Source of the DNA: Ostrinia nubilalis
Lineage: Eukaryota; Arthropoda; Insecta; Lepidoptera; Crambidae
Length of the DNA: 64,000 nucleotides
Reading direction: 5' to 3'
Assembly: GCF_963855985.1 (NCBI RefSeq)
Contig: NC_087096.1
Location: forward strand, 2,108,001-2,172,000
Below, piece by piece: positions 1 through 12,800 of the stretch. Made by a program: the position numbers and the translations under genes. Below the pieces are notes generated by a model. That model was given only the letters and a program-made list of their open reading frames with translations. It did not search any database and was not told where the DNA came from. Within the stretch, counting starts at the first letter, position 1. Each line of letters opens with the position of its first letter.

Positions 1-3000
1 CATCTGTCGGGTGGATGATCGCCTCTTAATGCTTGTTCAGTATTGTACTCGCCTACGCTATTGTAATGTCAATTAACAATCATATTGCATCGTCATTATT
101 TTTATATAATAACATCGTATTATTATTCTTGACACAACTAGCACTTGTACAAGAAATGAGGTGTTGTGACACTTTCTCTCCTTTTTTATCACTGTGAAAT
201 TGCGTAACTCGTTCAATCACCCTGTATTACATGAAGGTGTACAAGAATACCGGTGAAACCTTTTTCAATTTTCAATAAGTGTTTATGTAAAAGGGTTGGA
301 GAACAGCGTGGTGAGACTAAAAGTTTTGCATAAACACATTCTCTGTACATTTACATGTTGTAGCGGGTTCATAACTGAAACCTGAAACAGTTGAAAGAAA
401 GGAATGTAAATGAGGTTTATTTATAAAAAACATTTCAGCTGCATTGTGTGATCTCGTTTTAACGAAGACTCTTGATATAAATATAGAAAACGATGTGAAA
501 ATCGTGAAATAGAAGCAGCTGCGATGAATTTTGCAGAAACAAGCGTAATGGAATTCGGTGACTCGGCGAAATATTTTGATATATTATACTATAATCTGTC
601 TCTTTCACTTACCCCGGGGTGCTGGTATGAATGACGAATATAGTGAAGCCAATATAAAAACAGTTTTACGAGTAATGCCCCCATCGGCATCGCTTCAATG
701 CGTATGGTAGAGAAGGTTTATGACGTGATATTTTATTTCAGGACCTATCTGTTTATTTTAGAGAGGAGGACATTTTAAGGTTTTAAATATTTAAGGGTCC
801 AGTGGAGATAATCAATGTTACAGATTCGGAGGTGATTAGTAATTAGCAGGTAACCATAACAGGTTAAGAAAATTATCTTTATATGCAGGTACTTATGTGC
901 CTACGATAAATTCAATGACTTAAGTACTCGTAGCTGCTAATATGGACAAAACATTGAGTGCCAGTTATTTGCAATGTTCTATAACATTCAATTAGTCACT
1001 TACTTTTCTAAAAGATCTGTTAAATGTAATTGAATTTTCTCTTTTTACAAAAGTGTTAACTTACGTAAACAATTTACTTCAACACTACCTCATTATTTGC
1101 GTTACGAAATCGCTGAGACAATTATATTCATTATATCCTTTCATTTCCTAAAGCACTTATGTCACATTAGGTATTTCTACAAACTGACATGGCCATATTA
1201 TTATTATTACAAACGGTTGGTTGCCAAACTGGTATTTAGTGGTCGGACCAGCTGATTGCATTTTGAAAGTACTTGCATATTTCCGATGAACGGCGACTGG
1301 GGGCATACCAGACGAATTCTTAGCCTGATCGAGGACTATTATTATTACTAGAATACGTAAGCCTACTTGTTTGAGACTTTCAATTACTAAGGTACAGTCA
1401 CAGCACATGAGACTATGTATATTTGAAAAATGATCTGTATTACAACTAGATAAGACGCCCACTGTTTAGCTTGATATACTGTCGTACTTTTATATTTCGT
1501 TCGTTCGTTCGTTTTAGCCAAATGACGTCCACTGCTGGACAAAGGCCTCCCCCAAGCTTTTCCACAATGGACGGTCCTGCGCGGCCCGCATCCAGGCTCC
1601 TCCCATTCTAAAATGTATTATTAGACAATTATTTACCGTAGACTAGGCCCATAGCGTACTACGAAGGATGTCTTAAATTTAGTATGTAATTTGACTGTTC
1701 CTCGATGATGGTGAAAAGATTGACTATCACTATTTAATATGTTAAACATCAGTCATCGTCAGTTTCAGAAAAATAACGTCCACTGCTGGACAAAGGCCTC
1801 TTCCATGGATTCCCACAGCCGATAATGTTTTGAACAAATTTTATTATTTGTAGACCCCACAACTAGTTAGTCAAGTAATAAATTAACGTCACCAGTGACT
1901 AGTCGGCTGCACTTTACCGCAGTCAATGCATCCCAGACATTGTCCTTGCGACAGTAATGCCATCCGAACCTCCTTTCGAAAATACCTCTCTCGGATGCAG
2001 CGATTTGAATATTTGGATAATCGACTAACAGGTAATCAATTATGAAAATCGTCAGTTATTTCGCTAATCGGGACGTGGATTCTGTTGCGAAAGATCGTCA
2101 ATCAATTTAAATTAGGCATGTTCCTCCATAACGTTATGTTATATGCAGACATTGTAATTATTTATCTATTTATAATATATTAATTAATAAAAAAATAATA
2201 TAATTCTGATTTAAGATCAATAATAAAATCAAAGTTATAAATTATTACTAAACTATTGCCTAATACATACACAATTCGGAAAATATTGAAAATTAAATAA
2301 GAATTACTAAAACTAACATAATTTGGAATAAGCAGTACAAAATCTGATAAATTAACGATTTAACTGACTTATCTATTATTATCAGTAAAATTATGAACTC
2401 TACAATTCTAATCATAAGTCGACCATTGGCAAAATGCTTAAGGTGTGACCTTTTTGTTGGACCACAATCTAACTTCTCACCAAACAGGTATGCAAAATTT
2501 TATTTTCGTACCTGCAGGATGTACATCCTATGAACGGTCCATAAATCTAGATAGTCCGCGATCAAAGTCAAAGCTTGAAAGGCAGGTAAAGGTCGAGGAT
2601 GTTTTACCGTCTCTTTTCTAGTTTGAGTGTGTTTTGCAAGGTAACAATGGTTTAAAGTTGATGTTATATTTTATAATACTTCTGTAATAACCTCGTCAAA
2701 AGAGTGACCTAAGACACGCTCAAAGATCCTTCAATTTGGCTGTAGGTATAATCTTAACTATAACATAAGTAATTACAATTACAATTACAATTGTAATTTG
2801 GAATCAGTGATAAGTGTTTTGAAGTATCTAAGAATCCGTCAATCTAAAATGCATTAGCATTGATATATTTTTATTGTTACATATCGCAACTGCCCAACTA
2901 CCAATTTATTCGTGCGTGAACCAGACAAATTAACAAAACGGCCCTCTTTAACTGACCTCACCAGCCGGGCTAGGTTGCGCGCGATGATATACCTACTTTA

Positions 3001-3680
3001 TCGACGTCAAAATGTATTGGCAAAATCGATAAAATGACATGATAGCCTTACAATAATCAAACCTAATGTATAGTACACCAACAGGCCGTCAATAACATTA
3101 CGTTTCAAGACGACCCATATTCACACTGCTACACCCCTTTTATAACCACACCATGATAATGGAATGCTTCGCTTTATAAATCATAGTTAGCATTATTTAT
3201 GACCCCGACAACAAACCAACGAATTTCTGCAGCGACCTTGTTTTGTTAATTACTTTGACTTTACTATTGTTTTTGGAATGTAACTTTTGTTATTTATTTT
3301 TAGTTGCAGTAGCCAAAGCTTTTGGAAAATGTAGCTATAATCGAGAATAGATCATTTTTCATTAAATCTTAAATAAAACGACATCATATTTTTAATCTAT
3401 CACGATATTTCCACAAATGAATATATTCCACTTCTTTTGTTATTTGCATTAAGTTACCTCGATTTTTTAAAAGTTGTGATCATTAAATCCGACTTCTAAA
3501 TAACACAACCAATTTTATAAGCGTCATAATGAAAAAACGAATTATCCTACAATGCAGGACTATTCCCACCTCTCGTTCCCACCGCTGCAACTCCTGTGTA
3601 GCCAGGATCTACAGCTTGACCGCCAATAAAAACCCAACCTGTGATCCTACGATACTCATTAACTTCTTTCTTTGTTACAG
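1..3680 (+). other. Intron of the chitinase gene (5' part beyond window)
   Basis: AT-rich with no recognisable chitinase exon; in particular no stretch encodes the DWEYP motif of GH18-1. Holds two short retrotransposon fragments (1498-1611, 1754-1816). About 3553-3655 is a dispersed repeat also seen, diverged, at about 55945-56000, and it runs almost into the acceptor at 3680. Confidence 0.6.
1498..1611 (-). mobile_element. Non-LTR retrotransposon 3' fragment
   Basis: Contains the block gacgtccactgctggacaa followed by aggcctcccc. Read on the minus strand this is the coding end (…[10 protein letters not shown]…) of the reverse-transcriptase ORF seen more completely at 17434-17624. A shorter relative lies at 1754-1816. 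Confidence 0.6.
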
Positions 3681-3804
3681 AACTGAGAGAAGCATTCGAA
3701 GCAGAAGCCCAAGAAGTGAAGAAACCCCGTTTACTGCTCACTGCTGCCGTACCTGTAGGTCCTGACAACATCAAGAGTGGATACGACGTGCCTGCAGTAG
3801 CCAG
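3681..3804 (+). CDS. Cht7: Cht7 exon a: GH18-1 helix and strand before the YDFHG motif
   Basis: Acceptor tttctttgttacag, donor gtatga. Two leading bases complete a Glu codon from an upstream exon (phase 1 in, phase 2 out). Encodes [19 protein letters not shown], then [21 protein letters not shown], the segment that follows the catalytic DWE strand in GH18 chitinases. It aligns with residues of exon i (19084-19255) of the second domain. The exon carrying the catalytic DWE of this domain is not found in 1-3680, so it must lie upstream. Confidence 0.9.
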
Positions 3805-6800
3805 GTATGAAAAACTGGAGCACCCACACCTTGTTTTCCATTCCCAATTAATGAGCAAAATGGTTTTACAGCTTTATCACATAAGAATACTGATGACCTT
3901 TTTTTTTCGGGGAAAAAATACATTTAATTGCATACCTACCCACCCTGCGGAAACAGGATAGGTAAATGTGGGACTTCCCAAGTCAGAAAGACAAGGAATA
4001 CCTACTAAAAAGACCCCGGTGCTCCATGTCCCAAGACAAAGTTACATTCGTCTTTAAATCAAATTAATTGCAGAAAAAGTTGATAGCACGAATCGCTCTA
4101 CTCTACGACCTCAGTGATCCGACGAAATTATATCATAACAACATAACAAAAAACCATCGCGAAAGCCATAACGCATTTCTATTTAAATGCTGACCCAAAT
4201 AAATTATTCACGGGCAAACAAAAAATATTGTCGCACCAAACGACATTGCGAAATTTTCTCTAGTTAATATTCAAGCTAGTTCAAACCATACATTCTCCCG
4301 GCGAAATACAATACGAAACACAATACGCTGGCCGTCATAACCTTCAAACAAAACTGAGCTTTATTTCTAGTTGAATAAGAGTTTAGAAACCGAGTGCAGT
4401 CAAGCGGTTTCAATAACTTTGCAGTGCTCATCTAACTCGACGTGTGAAGTTGCCAGTAAAATAGCTATAGAGGCAAGTTGTCCATTCAAAGCGGAGTTAT
4501 TGTCGAACTTGATGCATAAAGAGCTATGCACATTGTTGGTTAACCGCAAACCGCTACGTGTAATTTAATTAGGGATTAGATTAATTTTAACAGGGCTTCA
4601 ATATTGGAGAGGTTACATAATAGTGGAGCATTTTATTATACAAGTAAACGAAAGTCTTGTGGTGGAAACCTCTATAATATAGTTAACTTTGACAATAAAT
4701 TCAGATTAACAATAAAAGCTTGTTTGTATATTTAAGCGTTTTACTTTGAGCTAGGGAATCTGTATGTTAAGGTCTTATTTGCAACAGCTTTTAATTAATA
4801 GAGTAGGGGCAGCGCAAGCTTCCTTTGGTTAAAATTAAATTGCGTTAATTTTCTAAACAAGCCTGTTGTTCATAAATTAAGACATTGTCACGATTCTATG
4901 ACAGCAGTAAAAAGTTGAGAGATTTGACATACAGCCGATTGTACAACACACTTTCAAATCTATCTTCACCTGTGTGTTCTCATCCCAACGAACCGTTCTA
5001 TGAAAGTTGCCATTGTTTCTTGAAAAAAGTGAGTTCAATAAATTCACAAGCTACACCTCGCTGATTAATGGTGGCCTTCAAACTTAACTCCATTCAACGC
5101 AAAGGCCAAAGTTTGAGTCGTCAGTCACTCGGAGGTGACAAAATATTATTCCAACTTTTTGGCACAAAGCGAGGGTTCGGTGTGAAAATACGCAGTCAGT
5201 AACTTGATATTGTAAATTTTCATCTTTGACATTCAACATAAGTTGGACCTTGCTCTAATAAACAAAACTATATGTCACGGTATATTTTAATCATTTTAAA
5301 TCATTATGCGACCGATTTCATAATGCAACAGAGTCAAGGCTGCAAAATTACACTCATTTATTACGTTTTTCTAGGGTCATACTTAGGAAACCATGGAATA
5401 CTTAGGTCACTAGATTTGTTCTACTTACATACTGCATATTACGTCATCAGCAATTATATCGTCATTATAGAAACAAAAGAACTCCATTGGTGGCAGAACT
5501 GGTAGACCAATCCTTAATTGAAATACATTAAGGACAGGATGAATTAAATCGATTGACGGATCAATCTTTTCAAAAAAATTAAAAAAATATCCTTGTAAGT
5601 TTGTATGATAATGTAGTTTTGATTTAACTGATTTTCCTGTTCATCAGTTACCTGGACTTCATCAACTTGATGGCGTACGACTTCCACGGCAAATGGGAGA
5701 GGGAGACGGGTCACAATGCCCCCCTGTATGCCCCCTCGTCCGACTCCGAGTGGAGGAAGCAGCTGTCGGTGGACCACGCCGCCCACCTGTGGGTCAAACT
5801 GGGCGCCCCTAAGGAGAAGCTTATCATTGGTAAGTTTTACTTAAGATCGTAGAGTTTACTAAGGTAGGTAAGTAGAACTATGAATCTAAGACAACTTTGA
5901 AAGACACCAAATAGCAAAAATGTCAACAAATATTTACGGAATTATGTGAATAAAATCATACGATGCATATTTTGATAAAAAAATAGCGCTCCCTTTTTCT
6001 GCCGGCGGTTAATTAAAAGTGTCTAAACTTTGCGTTACTTCAGCAAATGAAGTTCAGCTACGTTGTTTATAAAATATTGCTCTCCGTGAACTGAGCTGGT
6101 CCAAAAAGCGTGTAAATAGACGCCTTTCCTAACTGTTCCGTTTATGATGTTAAAGTACGACTGTTTCACGTTTACATACCTTGACAAAAAACAAACGACG
6201 ACTGTAAATTAAATGCACACTTTTTATGGATAAAAAAGAATCGCAGTTACCTTTTGAATCTAAACGCTACACATTTATATTTTATACACGACGGCATCAA
6301 ATAAAATACGGCAGTACCTACCTAAAAAGTCGCCAGCTACAAATCAGCCCTTCGGCCGTCGATCAGCGAGCAATAAATCCGTATGTGCGCGTATCTCCGG
6401 AAGCTGGGACCGCACAGCGACGCAGCCGCGTGCGACGCATTGCGACACTTAGCGACGCGGGTAAAGGCAATGCCGAACAGTACCTACAGTAAAATATACG
6501 CCCGTATTCACAAACATTACTATGAGATCTCACAGTGCGCGTGGACGCACAGGGTCGCACACGAACCAGTCACACGCCCGTGCCGTGTTCACAAACATTA
6601 CTATGATGTCTCGCAGTGCGCGTGGACGAACCAATCACAGAGAGAGCTCTCTCTGTGATTGGTTCGTGTGTGAAATTAACGCATAGCGTTGAACAGAGAT
6701 TCAACGCTGTGCGTTCGATTTGCGAAGTGAACACGGGTGTCAGGTACTTACCAAAATACTTCACTTGAATCTTTTAGAAACAAAACGAATTGGATAGATG

Positions 6801-9800
6801 AGTAGTGGACAGAACTATTCTGCCATTTAGAGTAGGACTATAATCCGAACCTCTTTAAGGCGAAATTGGGCACTTACAGATAGGGCAGGTATGTACCTTC
6901 CTAGACTACGTCTCATTTAACATTATGTGTAATGAATGAGTCAAATACCTGCTTTGTTCTGCATAAAAAATACTTTCTAAACAATAGCAAAGCCAAACGA
7001 ATCTTTGCTGCTTATTCTTTAGGATTAACTCTCAAAGAATGCCTAATGGTTTTAAGTTCCCCGATCCTTTTATGTAGTAAGGGGAAACTTTAAATAAATA
7101 AATCTATACCCATAAATTGTAGCAAACAGTTGTTGTAAAAGTAATTTCTTTTTCAATTTAATCTAATGGTTGAAATAGCTTACCTAGATAAGAGTGATAA
7201 GTAAGAATTAGTTTAGTATCTAAAATTTGATTTCACTCAAGCAAAAGTAGTTTTAACTATACATAGCGCAAGATAATTGCGAAATCATCGTATTAGATAT
7301 ATATCACGTTTTGTCTGTAGCAAGAGGCTGTTAACACGGATGCTACATTACTTTCAAATTAAGTTTCAAATTGGGTATTTATATTTCACTCAAGCTCTTT
7401 TACCTGCGGCCTCGATGTTAATTTAACTGACTGACTTATGTATAGTTTTATTATAAATAAATAAATAAATATCCTTGGACATTTTACACTGCGCCTCTAG
7501 TCCCAAACTAAGCAAAGCTTGTACTATGGGTACTAGACGACGGGATAAACAATACTTAAATACTTTTTTTTTGCAAATACATACATATTATACATAGAAA
7601 ACCCCCAGACCCGTCACAGAAATTAAAATTCATCATTTCAATTTCTGCCCGGCCGGGAATCGAACCCGGGACCTCTCGGCATAGTAGTCCGTTCTGAACC
7701 ACTACACCAAACGGCCGACCAATGTGAATTTCAGCCATAAGTGTATACTTTTGTAGTACAGTCAGCGTCAAATAGTTCGTGACACCCAAAGTGACCAAAA
7801 GACAACACAACCTTATTCCAATGGACACAAAGACGTGTAGCGAACTTTTTGGCTACTTTGGATGTCACGAAGTATTTGATGCTGACTGTACATACCACAA
7901 GTTATATCCTACTAGTATTATAAAGGCGAAAGTTTGGTTGTCATGATGTCTGGATGTCTGGATTTTTGTTACTCTTTCACGTAAAAACTACTGATCGGAT
8001 ATTGTTGAAACTTTACGTAATTGTTTATAACCCAGATTAACATATAGGCTATAAGTTATGACGATCTGTGCCAAACGAAATTTCACGCGGGTGAAGCCGC
8101 GGGCAAAAGCTATCATACATAGCTTCACATCTGAGCAGGTATCTTTTCATCATAATCAAGAATCTCTACACGAAGAGACTTCACTTATATTCAATGCAAC
8201 CTGAATAAATAACATTTATACGGCACTTCAATTTAAAACATAGTGGAAGGAAAATACTTACTGAAACTAAAAGATAACATCCAAGCTATTTCATAATATG
8301 GTGCAGCAATTTGTGCGACTCATAACGCAGGTTTACAAAGAGTAAGAAATATATTTCAAATTGTAATATCCACAGTCCACACGGAGTAACGAGTTAGGTG
8401 TGTCTTTCACAACTTACTTTTATTATTTTTGTAGTACATTGCAAGCTTTTTGTAAGAAAGTTCTTTCCGAAAAAATATTATTATCGAAGAGCAAGTGAGC
8501 TCAATTGGACCATTGAACTGTAATTAGGTATGTCAGACTGGAAAATATGAACATCTTAAGGTTCATCTAAATAGTCACTCGCCAAAATAATAGGGATGTT
8601 ATCACGAGTTTAAAATACCTCATCTACATTATAGTTTAGAAGACTTCTGAAAAATAGCTAGAAATAAAAGAAAGTTTCATTTTCACCACATTTGACTGAA
8701 TTTCATTGAGAATACAATGATAACAAAATTCACAGTTTATTCTCAAAACGTTGATTTAATTATTGTTACATCACAAACACACGGTCGAGCCCTTCCACGA
8801 AATCATTACTCTGGAATAATTGTACCCTTTTCACTTGTAACGCTTCAATTTCAGGTATGCCGACGTATGGGCGCACGTTCACCCTGTCCAATCCCAACAA
8901 CTTTAAGGTGAACTCCCCAGCCAGTGGGGGTGGGAAGGCGGGAGAGTACACCAAGGAGTCCGGCTTCCTTGCTTACTATGAGGTGAGTGATCACTATGAG
9001 ATTCTTTCAAAGATTAATGCCTGTTTTCACTTTCAATCCCTAATTTTTAAGTGACCCCTATGAATCAAAATTCCTGTACATTATGTGATACCATAGGGGT
9101 CACTTAAAATTAGGGATTAATGATGGTGAAAACGGGCATAAGTATCAGAACCTACCTCTTAAAGGTAACTTTGGGATTTGAAGTAGGTATCAATCTTCTT
9201 AGTCATATGAATTTTTGATTTTGTCTGATTTATTAAATAATTGGAATTCACTGCCTGCTGTCTTTCCTGAACACTATAATCAGGACATTTTCCACGCAAG
9301 AGTGAAAAGGCACTTACAGGGTAGATAAAATATGTACCATCCTAGACTGCATCTCACTTAGGATTACTATCCTAGACTGCTTTTCACTTTACATTAAGGT
9401 GCAATTGCGGTCAAATACCTACCTTGTTCTGCTAAAATAATTAAGTTTATTAAAACATCATATCGGTTCCGTTGATTGCCGCAGTGTTTTATAAATTAGC
9501 ATAATATTCAGGCAATCGATAAAGATCAATCCCGCAAACTAATTCTGTCTGTCTGATTTTGCAATGGAGTCGATATTAAACTGTGAACTCCTTCCGTTCC
9601 GCAATTGATTGATTTAGTCCCAGAACAGTTAAGTTTCCCTTTGGTTTGTTTAACTTTGAGGCTCAGTTGGAAGCTTTCATTGCAGTTACGCTGTATATCC
9701 AGTCTGTAGGGAAGTTGCAATAATATGGCATGGCACAGAAATGTGTTCATTAATTTGCATTACTTATAAAGAAGTTCTTTCTCATCTTTTCTTACACATT

Positions 9801-12800
9801 GTGAGACAACCCTAAAAACTTTACAGGGAAAAATACCAGATAAATCATGTTAAAAATAGCCATGGGAAGGCCATCCAGGATAATTTAATTCGGTTTTTAT
9901 CATCCCGCGACGTTATCCTCAAAATGCCACCAAAAGATCTTTTCCAAAGCAACAGATACGAAAGTAAACATTTCGACGGACCATGTTACCATCCGAAAAA
10001 TGTACTCTATTTAATTCTTCCCGGTACAAAAGACTCGGGGAATTTTATTTAAGAAAGATCCCCTTTGAAACGAACAAACAATTTTACGAAATCTTCGAGA
10101 ATATTGTTAAAGTTAAATCCAATGCTTAACGGGATAAACGAAATGGTATTTTCGTTGGAAATAAGTCTAGATTTTAGTGACTAGCTCCTGGATAAGGTTT
10201 TGTTAATATTATGCAAATGGAGCATTTAGTTAAAAGCATCATTCCACCTCTTTCTTATTACCGAAAAGGGAATTTCAGACGGGGTATCAACTTTTGTAGT
10301 AACGGCGGAATGGTTAATGTTAGCATAGAAGCAATGTACGAAGACAATTAATTAAAATTTACGTTCTCAATTAATTTAGATTGGAATAAATTACCATGCA
10401 AATATTTTTGTTCTGAATTAGTCTGCGAATAACGTAGAGTTTTGTTTTCTTTGCATATTAAAGTGCAGGTGAATAGCCTCACTATATGAGTATTCTATGA
10501 AGACATACCCATTTATTAACATCTATCCAAATTCCTCAACATTCAGAAGAAATATACCGAACGTGACATGGACATATTCATGAAATATAAATGTCATAGT
10601 CAAAGGACGATATGCAGTCTCTTCGCGGAATGACTGGTTTATCCTAGGTTTGACCAAGGCCTTCAGGCAAACCCCGAAGTGAATTCTTATTTCGGCCTTT
10701 GACTAAGTCAAACCTAGAAGTGCCTAAACTGTTCAGTCAAACGTCGAAACCTAAATAACCTGTATCGGGCTTTGCCTAGTCAATCCTAGAAACGACTGTC
10801 AGACTCAGTCAAAAGTTGACGGCTAATAGAAAACCGGCCAAGTGCGAGTCGGATTCGCTCACGAAGGGTTCCGTGTGACTCTTTTATTGTTGCATGGGAG
10901 TCTTTAAGTATTTATTTTATTTTAATTTTATGATTTATTTTTAAAGTAGATAATATGCAACTAAATATTATGTGAATATTCAAGGGTTCACCTGTTTACG
11001 TCTTAATATCGGGCAGAAAACTTCAAAAAGTCACGTTTGCTGTAAAGAAGCCCCCCATGAAACATTTAATTCATTATTGATTATTTATTTTTAAAGTGAA
11101 TAAATAATTAAATATTTTGAGAATGATTCATGAGATAAGTACGAGCCTGGTGACAGTCAAAATTCAGCGAAATCATAGTAATAAAAGGTCTCGTGTTTTT
11201 TTTCCGTGGAGGGTAGTTGAACGGGAAGCATGGTCGATCTGTTTTAATGGTTTCAATTTATTATTTAATGGACTTTAGTGTACAAATTTGGTGTTATTTT
11301 GTGTTCTAAAGTGCAGTGAAGTGATACATTATAAAAAACATTGAAATACTTCGAATTTGAGCGCGCATCGAGTGTCGAGTGGGTTGTCGTATGAACAACC
11401 CGCTTTGGACCCGGTGGCGTCTCGAAACCTGCTTACGGGCATACTTAACTCCACGGAATCCATGAAAAATCAATAGAACTGAAACACCCACGTTCTATTG
11501 ATAACTTTGTCAATTATTTTTCACTCGACATTGGCAGAAATAAACCTCCCAGAGAGGTTTGGTTGCCATTAAAAAAAAAAAAAAAAAAAAAAAAAGGTCT
11601 CGTTTTAACTCTTTATCCTCTAAGGTACAGAACCCTAAAAATTAGTAATTTAAAGATCGGTCTAGAAACACTGATAAACACAACAGTAAATAAGTTTAGT
11701 TACTCGTACCTTCACCTAAAGAGATAGCTGCGCGTGTAAACAATAACGTGTAAACGTGTAATAAGTTAGATATCAGAACAGAATGAAGTATAGTTTACTT
11801 TAAAGTCTTAATTGAGGTTTGACTAGTCAAACCCCGATTTCATCAAATTGAGATTCGACGTTTGCCTGACCAAATTAGTTACTCCTAGGTTTGACTAACA
11901 TTCTTTAGTCAAAGGCCGAAATGTTTGGGCTTTGACTAAGACTTCTAGTTAGACCTGAGGATTGACTAGTCAAACCTAGGAGTGCCGGAACTTCGAGGTT
12001 TGACTATAACATAAATACAAAAGTAAAAGGTTGTCGTTGAAAAAGCGTCCGTCCATACACGTCCCTTTCCTAAGTTTTAGGTATAATTTTATCTGAGTCC
12101 CAGATAGCTAAAGGGATATGGGCTGCCCTTTTGCCTCAGGAGCACAAATAGGCATACAATTTATTATACTACTTACTATTTCTTTTCTACTTTACATGTC
12201 AAATTGACCTTTTTTGATGATGATGATGATGATACATAGAAATCATAGTCCCTTATCACAATGTTGTATTAATTTCCCAAGGTTTGTGAGATTCTTCGCA
12301 ACGGTGGGGCTTACGTGTGGGACGACGAAATGAAGGTGCCGTACGCCATCCACGGCGACCAGTGGGTCGGTTTCGACGACGAAAAGTCCATCAGGAACAA
12401 GATGAGGTTCGTATTTACTTAAATAAAACGATAGGCATTTGCAGTGTTAGGCTCCTACTAAAATTCTACTAGCAAGAGCAACGGATTGAATTCATAGCTA
12501 TTGCTCGACAAGAAATAGGTACTTGAAATTAATGTAAGAGTTTTAGTTATTCGCGCTATGAAGTTATTAATGCTGTATTTCGCATTTCAAATTACAAATC
12601 TACCAATAGAGATTCGTATTTCTTGGACAGTCGAGAAATTGTAGACTATTAAATCAATTTACTTGGTTACTCCTGTGGCGTCTAGCTAGAGATTATGAGC
12701 TCTGCTTTCTACTTTGTATTCAACTTATTATAAATGTATAATTTCACAGATGGATCAAAGACAACAGCTTCGGAGGTGCTATGGTATGGACTGTAGACAT

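Larger units (their letters stand above)
5830..8854 (+). other. Intron between Cht7 exons b and c
   Basis: Carries the family A MITE, a SINE, the family B MITE and a Helitron (listed separately) within 6.5-8.1 kb. The rest is AT-rich with no recognisable feature. Confidence 0.6.
10630..12005 (+). repeat. Degenerate palindromic TTTGACTAGTCAAA repeat region, split by nested insertions
   Basis: 10630-10828 and 11810-12005 share many copies of (cctaggtttgactaa) and its complement (tagtcaaacctagg) in both orientations, diverged from one another. The two blocks were probably one region before the insertion at 10829-11640. Family not recognised. Confidence 0.55.
8983..12281 (+). other. Intron between Cht7 exons c and d
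   Basis: Holds the family C MITE next to the donor, AT-rich unassigned sequence to about 10.6 kb, the degenerate TTTGACTA repeat region (10630-12005) with nested elements, and a (GAT)n microsatellite at about 12216-12234. Confidence 0.6.

Noticed and set aside
1..3680. Search for the GH18-1 catalytic exon (DWEYP)
   Set aside because: No in-frame stretch with splice sites encodes it; it must lie upstream of the window.
12407..12412. Alternative donor GT at 12411
   Set aside because: Using it shifts the frame into exon e; the donor at 12407 restores RWIKDN.
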